Source of the DNA: Variovorax sp. ZS18.2.2
GTDB lineage: Bacteria > Pseudomonadota > Gammaproteobacteria > Burkholderiales > Burkholderiaceae_C
Assembly (NCBI RefSeq): GCF_024701975.1
Contig: NZ_JANLNM010000008.1
Location: 124,001-188,000, forward strand
Length of the DNA: 64,000 bases
Direction of reading: 5' to 3'
Shown one piece after another: positions 8,273-16,275 of the stretch; positions within the stretch are counted from its first letter, which is position 1, and the number at the start of each line of letters is the position of its first letter. The position numbers and the translations under genes were made by a program. The notes beneath the pieces were generated by a model. That model was not told the origin of the DNA. It saw only the letters and a list, made by a program, of their open reading frames with translations, and did not search any database.

Positions 8273-8830
8273 TCACTGACTTTTCCGCGACGAGGGAGAT
8301 ACCGCATGGAGAAACCGAACCACGCCGATTTCAGCCGCATTCTTCATCAGCTCGACATTCAGCCACGCGGCGATGCTGTCGAACGCGCTGTCGGGAAGGG
8401 GCCAGCTGTTCTCGCGCGTTCGCTGAAAACCCGCCTCATCGGTGCTCTCAAGCAACGCGCGCCAGCGATCGTGCAGGGACTGAATCGTCGAGCGAACCCC
8501 ATCGGCATCCCCTGGCCAAGGCACGTCTTCGGCGTTGATCGATGCGTTCCCTTCCATGTGACCGATCGCCTTGGTCCACCAGAAGCAGATGTGCCAGGTA
8601 GTCCAGGCAATCGAAGGCGGGCCGATTTCGTAGCCCTCGGTGTCGGGCCAATCCGCGCGCCACCTGTCGCCATCCTTGCGGACATGGATGCAGGGCTCGG
8701 CCGGCGCCCAAAGGCACTCCTTCGTCGTCAGCCCCTGCAGGTGGTACTGCGCCAAAGCCCAGGCCATGTCGAACTGCGCCAGCAGCAGTGTTCGCGTCCG
8801 TGAATCTGTCGTCAATTGCATTTCCTTCAT
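8273..8830 (-). CDS. DinB-like superfamily protein
   Basis: 185 residues from ATG 8830, whose ATGA overlaps the TGA of the upstream TPR gene, so translation is likely coupled. Features of the DinB/YfiT four-helix bundle: LLLAQFDMAWALAQYHLQGLT at the N-terminus, WTTWHICFWWTKAIGHM in the centre and a C-terminal helix LNVELMKNAAEIGVVRFLH. Divalent-metal histidines are suggested at WH and GH and near the C-terminus. Members include thiol-dependent transferases and many unknowns; the activity cannot be assigned. Confidence 0.7.
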   Translation of the reverse strand: MKEMQLTTDSRTRTLLLAQFDMAWALAQYHLQGLTTKECLWAPAEPCIHVRKDGDRWRADWPDTEGYEIGPPSIAWTTWHICFWWTKAIGHMEGNASINAEDVPWPGDADGVRSTIQSLHDRWRALLESTDEAGFQRTRENSWPLPDSAFDSIAAWLNVELMKNAAEIGVVRFLHAVSPSSRKSQ

Positions 8831-11577
8831 CGCCCCACACCCTTCACCCGCTCGATCAGCTTGCGCGCAAACCGCCCCAGCGTCATCGGCCCCAGCCGGT
8901 GGCTCAGGCGCGCCTTCTGCGCTTCGGGCATCTGGGTGCCGAAGCGCCGCAGCGTGTCCCTGATCGTCGTGAACTCCTGCTCGTGCAGGCCCAGCTTGCC
9001 CTGCGCCTCCGCGAGCCATTCACTCGCGTTGATGACGCGCTCGCGCAGTTGCGCGTCGCTGCTGTCGCCGAAGCGGGCGATGAGTGTCTTGTAGACCTCC
9101 GCGCGCCCCGCCTGGTCGCCTTGCTGGCCGCGCACGCTCGCCTTGTCGATCATCGCCTTGGCCACCCACACCTGCAGCGTGACGTCCTTCGCGTCTTCTT
9201 CGCGGCCGATGAGCCGCGCGTAGCTTTCCAGCGCGGCGTCTGTGTCGCCGGCCTGCTTGTGGGTCAGGCCCTGGCAATAGAAGGCGCGCGCCACGCGCCG
9301 GCGAAGGTCGATGACGTTGGACGTGCTCCAGCGCGCAATGATGTCGCTGTAGACCGCCTGCTCTTCCTCGTGCCGGCCGAGCTTGTCGAGCGCCGCGCTC
9401 TTGTAGCCCAGGCACAGCGCCACGCGCTCCTGGATCGACATCGACAGCTCTTCGCCGTAGCGCGTGTCCATCTCCTCTGCGCACGCGATCACGCGTTCGA
9501 GCTGGCCCAGCTGCTGCTGCATGTAGGTCTTGTTGGTCAGCGCACGCGAGCACTGGTTGCGCAGCTCGGGGTGGCTGGCTTCGATGTGTTCGGCCAGCAC
9601 CTGGTCGGTCAGCTCGATGCCCTCGCGTTGCTTGCCGACTTCGCCGAGTTCGTAGCCGCGCGAGATCGTCTTGCGTATCTCCTCGAGCTTGTCCACCGGC
9701 AGGTCGGGAAAGTCGCCGCCGAAATCCGCACCCGAAAGTTTGTCGAGCGTGACGAGGCAGGTCTGGCGGCTCGCGGCCGCCTTCGACAAGGTGTCGCGCA
9801 TCGCCTCGGAGGTGATGTTCCGAAAGCGCGCGACGATCTCGTCGTACACCACCAGCGCCTCCGCCGGACGGTCCACGAGCTTGAGCAGCAGGTAGCCCTT
9901 GTTGAGCAGCGCGCTCGCCACGATCTGGAGCACCTGCGCGTCGCTCTCGTCGGCCGTGAGCGCGAGCAGGCGGTCGTACGCCGCAATCGCTTCTTCGAAA
10001 GCCTCGGCCTCGCGCAGTTCGTGGGCGTGGGAATACAGCGCATCGACCACTTGCCTCCGCAAATTCGGCACCGCGTCGCGTCCGAAATCCGCAGCCAGCG
10101 CGTTCAGCATCGGCGCCTGTACATCGGCCGGCTCATTGCGCAGGGCCATGACCTGCAGGCGCGCGTGAACGGCCTCCTCGCGCAGCGCCTGGCTCGCGCT
10201 TGCATCGACGCCCGATGCGGCAGCCTCGTACAGCGCGATCGCTTCGTCGTTGCGGCCGGCCCCGCGCAGCACGCTGGCGCCGGCCATGGCCCCGCGTGCC
10301 GCGGTCAGCAGCAATGCGGCGTCGGTCTCGCCGGTGTGCCTGCCGAAGCGCGCGTGCACCGCCCCGAACGTGGCGGCGGCGTCTTCCGAACGGTCGATGT
10401 CGCGCAGCGCCTGGCCGCGCGCCATGCCGGCGCGCGCCACCCACCGCCGCACCGGCGTGAGCGTCGAATTGCCGAAGCGCGCATCGAATGCATCGCAAAC
10501 GGGCAGCACGTCTTCGGGCTCCTCCGCGTCGTAGGCGGTGCGGCACATCACCTCGGCCATCAGCTCCTCGATGTCGGCGCCGGTGTGATGGCCAAAACGC
10601 GCGATGAGCGCGCTGCGCACCGCGGCGACTTCGTCGTCCCGCTGGAGGCGAAACAGCACATGCGTCTTCAGCGCCATCGCGCGGCAGGCGCGCAGCGCGA
10701 CACCGGGCAACTCGTCGGCCAGGTGCGCGGCCAGCACGTCGTCGCAGGCCGCCAGCGCCAGCGCGTGCTCGCCGGCGTCGTCGAGCATGTCGGCGCGCAG
10801 GAACCCGGCGCGCGCATGCACTTCGCGAAGCGCCTCGCGCGGATCGCCGGCATAGGCGGCAAGCACCTCGTCGAGCATCGGGATGGCTTCTTCGACGCGC
10901 CGGCCGGCTTCGGCCAGGCCCATCGCCTGGTTGATGCGCGCGTGGCCGACGCGTGCGGCCACAGAGGGCTCGGGCGCGTAGGCCAGGTCTTGCCAGATGC
11001 CGTCGAAGGCCTCGCGCGATGAGGCCGGGTAGTCGAGGTCGGCAAGCAGCTCGCCGCGCCAGATGCGGGCGCGCGCGACGATCTCGCGCGTGGCCTCGGG
11101 CGCGTCGTTGGCGTAGTGGCTGACGATGTCTTCGCAGTTGCGCACCATGTCGACCTTGGCGAACGCACCGCCCAGCGAGCCGGCCACCACCGCGCGCTGG
11201 AAGGCGGCGTGGGCCACCCAGGTGCGAACTTCGGGCGTGGTCGCGTCGCCGAAGCGGCGCTCGACTTCTTCGTACGCCCCGATCTCGGAATTGGCCTTGC
11301 CGAGGGCGCGCCATGCCAGGCCCTTGGCGTTGAAGGCCTGCACGATCCAGAGCGCGCGGCCGGCGGGGGCGGCATCGGCATGCGCGATCAACGCATCGCA
11401 AAGCTCGACGCGCTCGCGGTGCCGGCCGAGCTGGGCGAGTGCCTCGCCCTTGCGCAGCCAGGCTTCGTAGAGGTGCTCTTCGAGCAGGGGGTCGTTGGCG
11501 GCGTGCAGGCGGTCGATGACCTGCTCGGCTTCGGCGATGCTGGCCAGTGCTGCGGCTTCGACTGCGGTGGGGGTCAA
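8827..11577 (-). CDS. Large tetratricopeptide-repeat protein, about 916 aa
   Basis: Start chosen at TTG 11577 because a strong AAGGGAAGGA site lies 6-7 bases upstream; the next upstream ATG, at 11733, would add 52 residues of low-complexity sequence (PPQQQHQHARR). The whole protein is helical repeats of about 70-80 residues, each with an (I/L)ARFG turn and A-x-A-x-x-x-G-x-A-L pattern (for example DEVAAVRSALIARFGHHTG, AEVYKTLIARFGDSSDAQL). No signal peptide or enzymatic domain is apparent, so it is a cytoplasmic scaffold or partner protein of unknown role. It overlaps the DinB-like gene by ATGA. Confidence 0.85.
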   Translation of the reverse strand: MTPTAVEAAALASIAEAEQVIDRLHAANDPLLEEHLYEAWLRKGEALAQLGRHRERVELCDALIAHADAAPAGRALWIVQAFNAKGLAWRALGKANSEIGAYEEVERRFGDATTPEVRTWVAHAAFQRAVVAGSLGGAFAKVDMVRNCEDIVSHYANDAPEATREIVARARIWRGELLADLDYPASSREAFDGIWQDLAYAPEPSVAARVGHARINQAMGLAEAGRRVEEAIPMLDEVLAAYAGDPREALREVHARAGFLRADMLDDAGEHALALAACDDVLAAHLADELPGVALRACRAMALKTHVLFRLQRDDEVAAVRSALIARFGHHTGADIEELMAEVMCRTAYDAEEPEDVLPVCDAFDARFGNSTLTPVRRWVARAGMARGQALRDIDRSEDAAATFGAVHARFGRHTGETDAALLLTAARGAMAGASVLRGAGRNDEAIALYEAAASGVDASASQALREEAVHARLQVMALRNEPADVQAPMLNALAADFGRDAVPNLRRQVVDALYSHAHELREAEAFEEAIAAYDRLLALTADESDAQVLQIVASALLNKGYLLLKLVDRPAEALVVYDEIVARFRNITSEAMRDTLSKAAASRQTCLVTLDKLSGADFGGDFPDLPVDKLEEIRKTISRGYELGEVGKQREGIELTDQVLAEHIEASHPELRNQCSRALTNKTYMQQQLGQLERVIACAEEMDTRYGEELSMSIQERVALCLGYKSAALDKLGRHEEEQAVYSDIIARWSTSNVIDLRRRVARAFYCQGLTHKQAGDTDAALESYARLIGREEDAKDVTLQVWVAKAMIDKASVRGQQGDQAGRAEVYKTLIARFGDSSDAQLRERVINASEWLAEAQGKLGLHEQEFTTIRDTLRRFGTQMPEAQKARLSHRLGPMTLGRFARKLIERVKGVGR

Positions 11578-11990
11578 TCGGGGTCCTTCCCTTCTTGCGT
11601 GCTGGTGCTGCTGCTGGGGCGGCACGCTGTGTGCCTGCTTGTTGCGGGCAGGGCGGACTTTAATGGAAGGCGGGTCGAGAGATGGGTAGGACGCTGGCGG
11701 CACTTCGAACTCGCGGGACAAGGGCGGTTCCATGTGCTCGAAACGCGTCAGGGCAAGACGGCCATCACATCCTTTCCCTGACTGACCTCTGGGGACCGGT
11801 CGTAGATGGCTTCCTAGAAAACGTGGGCAAGCGGAATAGCGACCTTCTCACATCGAACTGACCGGTGAGCGCGATCACATTGAAGGGCCGCTTTTGAGTA
11901 AAGGGAAAGTCTTCTTCGGGCCCTTCTGCGACATTCGAGTCCTCGAATCCAGCTCCGAAAAGCGGACCCTCGACCTTTTTTGGCATGGCG
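11578..11990. other. Intergenic region at the left edge of the accessory block
   Basis: About 410 bp. Its right half falls in GC content. It includes a possible 73-codon minus-strand frame (11765-11986) listed separately with low confidence, and nothing else I can support. Confidence 0.35.
11765..11986 (-). CDS. Doubtful small ORF, 73 aa
   Basis: Starts 4 bp after the stop of the HExxH gene on the same strand, a spacing that would suit an operon. However, there is no visible ribosome-binding site, and the sequence (MPKKVEGPLFGAGFEDSN, later RRSLFRLPTFSRKPSTTG) has no recognisable fold or hydrophobic core. Treat as unproven. Confidence 0.2.
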   Translation of the reverse strand: MPKKVEGPLFGAGFEDSNVAEGPEEDFPFTQKRPFNVIALTGQFDVRRSLFRLPTFSRKPSTTGPQRSVRERM

Positions 11991-12773
11991 CTATTGCGCG
12001 GCCTGAAACCATTCCAGTCTTAGGCCGTCCTCCAACAGCGCTCCATCGCCGATCCGTCGAGCGAACGGCATCACGCCAAGACCCTGGAGCCTTTCCCGCA
12101 TCTCCGCAGCATATCTATGGGCAAAGTCTTCCCTCTCAGTTGACGTCACCCCCCGCCACTCTTCTGCAGACCTTCGCGAATAGTCAACATGGTGGCCAAC
12201 TTCATGGAGCAGCGTCCGATAGAGCACCGTGTTTCGGAGACTGTCTGGCGTTGTGGAAATTTCAAACCGACGCCTTGACTTGCGAACCTCATGGCCATCT
12301 GCGCGCAACCGGTCAAGTTCTCGTGTTCGCTCCGGCGAGAGAGAGATCGGCCAAGCCAATGGCTCATCATTCTGTGACTCTAGGACGATGGCGGCGCCAC
12401 TGTAATCGGGGGCATCGAACACAAAGACGGCTCGACCCCAGACTGGGCTGAGCACTCTCTGCTTACGAGTAGGCTGCCGCATGACGATCAAGCTGAAATT
12501 CGCGACGTGCGCTGGCGGAAGATGCGAAAGCGCGCAGCAGACGTCTTCGATCGTGCATGGATAGAACCACCCAGGGCGCGTGGGTTCAATCATGAATGTC
12601 ATGTCGTGGTCGGCAACCCGCCGCTTGACGACAACGTAGGAATCCAAGCGCTCATAGAAGCGTTTGGCCTCACGCCATGACTCTGGAATGACAAGCTTGT
12701 TGTCCGAGCCATGTCCGTGAGCTTTCGTCCCGACGTTCCTGTTTCTAAGTGCCGGGTTCCAACCTGCTCGCAT
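11991..12773 (-). CDS. Hypothetical protein with HExxH zinc-protease-like motif
   Basis: 260 residues; GAAGGGAATGGG precedes the ATG. No signal peptide or TM segment. HEVGHHVDY at residues 190-198 (H190, E191, H194) is a classical zinc-metalloprotease signature placed inside a helix (NTVLYRTLLHEVGHHVDY), and a downstream acidic stretch (STEREDFAHRYAAEM) could supply the third ligand. The N-terminal 180 residues form a mixed domain I do not recognise. It is the 3'-most solid gene of the minus-strand accessory block. Metallopeptidase activity is an inference from the motif alone; an effector, an immunity-related or an ImmA-like regulatory role are all possible. Confidence 0.65.
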   Translation of the reverse strand: MRAGWNPALRNRNVGTKAHGHGSDNKLVIPESWREAKRFYERLDSYVVVKRRVADHDMTFMIEPTRPGWFYPCTIEDVCCALSHLPPAHVANFSLIVMRQPTRKQRVLSPVWGRAVFVFDAPDYSGAAIVLESQNDEPLAWPISLSPERTRELDRLRADGHEVRKSRRRFEISTTPDSLRNTVLYRTLLHEVGHHVDYSRRSAEEWRGVTSTEREDFAHRYAAEMRERLQGLGVMPFARRIGDGALLEDGLRLEWFQAAQ

Positions 12774-12914
12774 TGCCCATTCCCTTCGTGAACCTGGCCC
12801 GAACAGTCGGCGCTGCAGACGCCCGGGTAAGGAGCGTTAACACTTCCTTGTAGGCCGAGTTGCTCGGCCAATGCGTAATCTACCCGGAAGCAGGCATGTT
12901 CGTACGCCCGCTTA

Positions 12915-12929
12915 TGGCCGACTGTAGCC
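12915..12929 (+). repeat. Recurrent accessory-block motif, copy a
   Basis: TGGCCGACTGTAGCC, identical in its 15-bp core to the copy at 14780. It lies upstream of the start of the HExxH gene (reading in gene direction). Confidence 0.6.
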
Positions 12930-13123
12930 CGTCGCCACCTTGGCGCGTTGGGGCCCGAAGGAGTCGGTCAGCCTCGCCGAGAGCAGACGCTCAGGGGTCA
13001 ATTGCTCTGCGGCCCGAATGCAGTCACCAGTGGAGCGCAGACAGGCGCCCCCTTCCGATCACGACGGAGTCGTTCGACAAGCTGAGGTCGAGCGTTCGAT
13101 CAGTTGGGGGCTGAACAAAGCCT

Positions 13124-13139
13124 GTGAAACGCGTTTCAC
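13124..13139. promoter_or_regulatory. 16-bp perfect palindrome, possible operator
   Basis: GTGAAACGCGTTTCAC is perfectly self-complementary with a CG centre, in the style of LacI-family operators. It lies about 35 bp beyond the 3' end of the SUKH gene, so what it would control is unclear. Confidence 0.35.
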
Positions 13140-13174
13140 GCCGGGTCTGACGTCGATGCCGGGGAGCTAGCTTG

Positions 13175-13807
13175 TCAGCGAGGAACCATGTCCAAGGGTC
13201 GTACGCCGCTCGCCCGCGCAGGGTGATCTTCGCGTGTCGCGCCCCCAGGATAGACGGTGAGCCAATAGCCCCCAGACTTATGCGAGCTCAGATCGTTCTC
13301 TTCCATCAGTTGCAGTTCGGCGCTCACCATATCTGCAAACGTGGCTGCCACCGAGGTTGGCTCACGATCCTGCTCGATCCACTGCATCGGTGGGCTATCA
13401 AAGCTGCCGTCTGCTAGAACATAAGTAAAGCAGTAGCCTTGATGAAACAAGAAGACCGCTGCACTTGGGGGCAGGGCTAGAGATGTGTCAGTTTCTCTTA
13501 TCAATTCTTCGGCGCTGACGCGAAACTCTTCAAGTTCCACCAAATTGGCCAGCTCGCTGCCTCTGAACAAACGTCCAGGCGAGCGCCCCATCTGGAGAAG
13601 ATATTCGCGAAAGACAGCAGGGAATCTCCCTCGCAGAAGCAGCTCAGCTTTCAAGATTTCGGCTTCAGTGAATCCGATGAAATCTATCTGGTTCGACTGA
13701 TACTCTTCAATCAAGTTTTGAGGCGTTCGACTGAAAACGTAAGGAGGGTTCTCTGCCATGGCAACCAGTCGGCGCTTCCAATCCGCAACGATCGCTTCTG
13801 CTTCCAC
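13175..13807 (-). CDS. SMI1/KNR4 (SUKH) family immunity-type protein
   Basis: 210 residues from a GTG start with AGGAAAAGG just upstream. SUKH features: an early FTEAEILKAELLLRGRFPAVFREYLLQMG segment (the helix-strand signature in which a short acidic helix is followed by P-x-x-[FY]-x-x-x-L), then GSELANLVELEEFR, VFLFHQGYCFTYVLADG and a C-terminal QDREPTSVAATFADMVSAEL. SUKH proteins neutralise many polymorphic toxin nucleases and deaminases and often occur as orphan arrays. No toxin gene is adjacent here. Lower GC than the flanking core genes. Confidence 0.85.
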   Translation of the reverse strand: MEAEAIVADWKRRLVAMAENPPYVFSRTPQNLIEEYQSNQIDFIGFTEAEILKAELLLRGRFPAVFREYLLQMGRSPGRLFRGSELANLVELEEFRVSAEELIRETDTSLALPPSAAVFLFHQGYCFTYVLADGSFDSPPMQWIEQDREPTSVAATFADMVSAELQLMEENDLSSHKSGGYWLTVYPGGATREDHPARASGVRPLDMVPR

Positions 13808-13862
13808 GGGCCTTTTCCTTTTTCTGTTTCCAACGAAGACCGAACCTGTGAAAGTCGGCTAT

Positions 13863-13876
13863 TGGCCGACTGTAGC
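13863..13876 (+). repeat. Recurrent accessory-block motif, copy b
   Basis: TGGCCGACTGTAGC, 55 bp upstream of the SUKH gene's GTG. It forms a small inverted repeat with the preceding bases (GTCGGC-TATTG-GCCGAC). Confidence 0.6.
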
Positions 13877-13948
13877 TTCTCGCAGTCCAATGCCGAGTGC
13901 CTGACGCGGGTGCTTGCGAGCGCCCTTGGCATTCAAGAACGTCGACGG

Positions 13949-14647
13949 CTACGTTGGCGAGTTTTTTACCGCCCGCAATCTCCTCATCTCTTCGACGGCA
14001 TCCTCACGCTGCACGACTCCGAGGGGCAGTCCAAATATCCCAACATCGACCTCGAAAGTGTGTAGTCGAAGCAGGCAGATTCGCCAAAAGCTGCCGGGCG
14101 GAATGCCCAGCGTGGCCCAGTCCACACCGTCACCCATTTCCTTGCGGACAACGACATGCTTCGACTCATCAAATTTCACTTTCTCGATCGGTATTCCAAG
14201 TACCTCGATATGGTCGGCTTCGTAGTCTGCAATATCGAGCATGAGTTGTGTCTTCATCGCGTGATTGGCTGCAGTCTTCCGGTACTGCTCGGAGCGAATC
14301 GCATCAAACACTTCGTCCGGTCTCAGCCAAAGGCCACCGTTCTTCGGTTTTCCTCTCAGGACGACACGGTCGAGGAGTGCGTCCGAACTGATGACCAAAG
14401 AGTCTGGGGAACTCACGTTGTCAAACACCACGCGACTTAGTGAAACTCCGGCACCGATCTCGAACCGACCTGGGCCGATCTGGCAACGCGAGAAGATCAC
14501 ATCCTCGATCCGGATCTCTTCATCAGCCTTGAGATTGGAACCAACATCGAAGCTCGTAATGTGAGCGTTAACGATCTCAACTTGGCTCAGGGTTTTGCGC
14601 TTTTGATCGAGACTCATCGAAAAACGAAGATCATCAGAGACGCTCAT
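13949..14647 (-). CDS. Hypothetical protein, 232 aa (accessory block)
   Basis: Starts MSVSDDLRFSMSLDQKRKT, with CGGAAACC upstream. Predicted soluble and rich in beta-strand in residues 25-110, with short regular strands (IRIEDVIFSRCQIGPGRFEIG, SLSRVVFDNVSS, LLDRVVLRG) that look like a right-handed beta-helix or pentapeptide-like stack. A mixed C-terminal domain follows (LQ-free, with HVVVRKEMGDGVDWATLG and LHTFEVDVGIFGLPLGV). I do not recognise it. Its place beside a SUKH gene suggests an immunity or cargo protein. Confidence 0.65.
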   Translation of the reverse strand: MSVSDDLRFSMSLDQKRKTLSQVEIVNAHITSFDVGSNLKADEEIRIEDVIFSRCQIGPGRFEIGAGVSLSRVVFDNVSSPDSLVISSDALLDRVVLRGKPKNGGLWLRPDEVFDAIRSEQYRKTAANHAMKTQLMLDIADYEADHIEVLGIPIEKVKFDESKHVVVRKEMGDGVDWATLGIPPGSFWRICLLRLHTFEVDVGIFGLPLGVVQREDAVEEMRRLRAVKNSPT

Positions 14648-14779
14648 GCTGGTTTCCGGAGACTAAGAAAAAAGATTCGAAAGTCACCATCGGCGAGATG
14701 GCCCGAATGTAGAGATCTGTTGGCACCAACGAATGGCCGCTTATAGCCTCATTGTGCTTGTGCAACGAACGACTGGTTG

Positions 14780-14794
14780 TGGCCGACTGTAGCC
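14780..14794 (+). repeat. Recurrent accessory-block motif, copy c
   Basis: TGGCCGACTGTAGCC. Further degenerate relatives lie close by (around 14697 and 14733), so this gap of about 180 bp between two genes may carry several overlapping copies. Confidence 0.6.
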
Positions 14795-14831
14795 GGTTGC
14801 GGCCCTCGCGCTTCTGGCCGTCTGCGGAATA

Positions 14832-15089
14832 TTAAGGCGCACCTTCAAGGTATCCAGCCGCCCGCAGCAAAGGCGCCAAAGCTCCGTCTAGCTCCGCGTC
14901 CGATAGATGCCCGGTGGGTCTGCGCGGCGACTTCCAGTACCAGATGTGCTGCATGGCCACCGAATCAACCTCGCTGAACTCTTCGTAGAACAGCGAGGCG
15001 AGTTGCCTGTTTGTCAGGGCGGGGGCTGTCTCAAGAACCTGCGTGAAGACAGCGGATGGGCTTCTTCCCTGGCGAATCTGGTCAAACAT
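14832..15089 (-). CDS. Small hypothetical protein, 85 aa (accessory block)
   Basis: 85 residues, soluble and mainly helical. Begins MFDQIRQGRSPSAVFTQVL, then NRQLASLFYEEFSEVDSVAMQHIWYW and a C-terminal LDGALAPLLRAAGYL. No known motif, and the ribosome-binding site is weak. A motif copy lies 39 bp upstream. The composition reads as a genuine small folded protein; its function is unknown. Confidence 0.55.
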   Translation of the reverse strand: MFDQIRQGRSPSAVFTQVLETAPALTNRQLASLFYEEFSEVDSVAMQHIWYWKSPRRPTGHLSDAELDGALAPLLRAAGYLEGAP

Positions 15090-15127
15090 TAGCTTCGAGG
15101 TGAAAGGTCACTTGGAACGTCCGCAGT

Positions 15128-15142
15128 TGGCCGAATGTAGCC
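15128..15142 (+). repeat. Recurrent accessory-block motif, copy d
   Basis: TGGCCGAATGTAGCC (one difference from the core), preceded by GAACGTCCGCAGT, which matches the longer left arm seen in copy e. Confidence 0.6.
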
Positions 15143-15194
15143 CCATGCACGGCCGAAGCAAAAGAGGGGGCAAAACGGACATCAGGTTGCGGCG

Positions 15195-15593
15195 TCAAGC
15201 CAGATGGAAGACGCGAGTTCCGACGGGAACGTCCTCTTTAGCTATCTGCGGAGGCAGCACGAATGGGAAGGTGAGAACCTCAGGGCGAGGTCTCGATCCA
15301 TAGTTGAAGTGCGGAATCGAGTGAATCCGTGTGTCGACTACCTCGCCATCGGGCTTCAACAGCCGGATGGAGTCTCCCGCTCGAACTTCGGGGACACCCG
15401 GCCCCGGCGTCACGCCTGGTGCAACTACACACCCGATGTTCGAGATTTGGAATACCTGTTCAACGATGAAGAGCAGAGATGGTTCTATGGATTGAATGTC
15501 CGCTTCTGGCCGACGGCCGTCGCTTGAGCTACTGGTCCCCTGCGATGTGGAAGGTCCACGGTGCAGTGCGGCTATCTCGCACGGCACTACCAC
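15195..15593 (-). CDS. Hypothetical protein, EF-Tu domain-2-like barrel; N-terminus suspect
   Basis: 132 residues if it starts at GTG 15593. The plausible folded part begins at about residue 39: LLFIVEQVFQISNIGCVVAPG, then VRAGDSIRLLKPDGEVVDTRIHSI, the pattern of a translation-factor domain-2 beta-barrel as found in small stand-alone proteins. The preceding residues are low-complexity (STSQGTSSSSDGRRPEA) and read straight through motif copy e. There is no ATG, GTG or TTG between the first codons and the barrel, and the frame overlaps the upstream gene by 65 bp. The native 5' end may have been replaced at the repeat, leaving a truncated gene. Confidence 0.5.
   Translation of the reverse strand: MVVPCEIAALHRGPSTSQGTSSSSDGRRPEADIQSIEPSLLFIVEQVFQISNIGCVVAPGVTPGPGVPEVRAGDSIRLLKPDGEVVDTRIHSIPHFNYGSRPRPEVLTFPFVLPPQIAKEDVPVGTRVFHLA
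15494..15514 (+). repeat. Recurrent accessory-block motif, copy e (long form)
   Basis: GAATGTCCGCTTCTGGCC followed by GAC: the most complete left arm of the motif. It is read through by the N-terminal codons of the EF-Tu domain-2-like gene, right where that protein's recognisable fold begins. Confidence 0.6.
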
Positions 15594-15831
15594 CGGGCTG
15601 AATACCAGCGAGATGCAACAGGGTTGGGTCGCGGTTCACCATGCTCTGTAGCGAAACGATCATCGCATCAGCTTCAGTGACATCACTTCCGGTCAGAAAT
15701 TGCCAGCCTCCGTCGTCCGCGTCTCGGACTGCCACGAGGATCGGCGATCCACTGTCCACGATCGCCCGGACGGTGATGCAGGCTACGTTAGGAGGGCTGT
15801 CAAAGGGCCACTGAGGGTTTGTGTTCGTCAT
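15529..15831 (-). CDS. Small hypothetical protein, 100 aa (accessory block)
   Basis: 100 residues from ATG 15831. Pattern WPFDSPPNVACITVRAIVD, then SPILVAVRDADDGGWQFLTG, then VSLQSMVNRDPTLLHLAGIQPGG. This resembles a widespread family of small proteins with a P-N-x-A-x-I-T opening and a D-D-x-x-W-Q-F-L core that occur singly in many bacterial genomes; the function is unknown and I cannot name the family with confidence. The 3' end overlaps the next gene's annotated start by 65 bp. Confidence 0.65.
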   Translation of the reverse strand: MTNTNPQWPFDSPPNVACITVRAIVDSGSPILVAVRDADDGGWQFLTGSDVTEADAMIVSLQSMVNRDPTLLHLAGIQPGGSAVRDSRTAPWTFHIAGDQ

Positions 15832-15872
15832 GTCAGGATCTTTGGGCGAATGTCTGGTCTTGGCCGAACTCG

Positions 15873-16157
15873 TCAGCGAGCGATGTCGCCAGCATCGAAA
15901 ATTGGAACGGTCAGATGCTCCTCGAGACGCTCCGTTTGCAGATGGCTAGGGCCGTAGGCAATTGCGGTAACTCGAACGGACATCCTCTTTGGCGAATCCC
16001 ATGCGGCTTGTACTTCAAGCAGCAGTTCCTCATCGTCGACGACGATGACTTTCGAGGCTGGCTTTGAGCCAATCAGTTCGACAAGCATGAGCCGAGGTAG
16101 CCGGCGGCATGCCTCCAACTCGCCTGAAAGTGCTGCGTAGGCGCTGGCTCGATTCAC
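15873..16157 (-). CDS. Small hypothetical protein, 94 aa (accessory block)
   Basis: 94 residues from a GTG start with GAGGTATGAA upstream. Short alpha/beta sequence: SAYAALSGELEACRRLP, LMLVELIGSK, VIVVDDEELLLEVQAAWDS, MSVRVTAIAYGPSHLQTERLEEHL. Size, acidity and setting fit an immunity-like protein, but no family is recognised. It sits 41 bp upstream of the 100-residue gene on the same strand. Confidence 0.6.
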   Translation of the reverse strand: MNRASAYAALSGELEACRRLPRLMLVELIGSKPASKVIVVDDEELLLEVQAAWDSPKRMSVRVTAIAYGPSHLQTERLEEHLTVPIFDAGDIAR

Positions 16158-16275
16158 TTCATACCTCGGTTGAATTCCCGCTACGGATTCTTTTTGTCGG
16201 CGCGGTCGACCGGCCGGTCATGGCCGCATTCTGCCTTTCCTGCTGAACCCGCAACGGGCGTCGAGGGCCGACGGG

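Larger units (their letters stand above)
12774..13174. other. Intergenic region with repeat motif and palindromes
   Basis: About 400 bp without a supported gene. It holds a perfect hairpin GGCCGAG-TTG-CTCGGCC (12853-12869), one copy of the recurrent motif (12915-12929) and a 16-bp perfect palindrome (13124-13139), each listed separately. It looks like a mosaic of short sequences rather than a gene remnant. Confidence 0.45.

Noticed and set aside
8788-11022. Open frame of 744 codons on the plus strand opposite the TPR gene
   Set aside because: The amino acid content (Arg, His, Leu runs) is that of an antisense shadow; the minus-strand protein has regular helical repeats and a strong start site.
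12853-12869. Hairpin GGCCGAG-TTG-CTCGGCC as a terminator or attC-like site
   Set aside because: No T-run follows it, and I could not find the paired 7-bp core sites (RYYYAAC / GTTRRRY) needed to call an integron attC site. No integrase gene is in the window.
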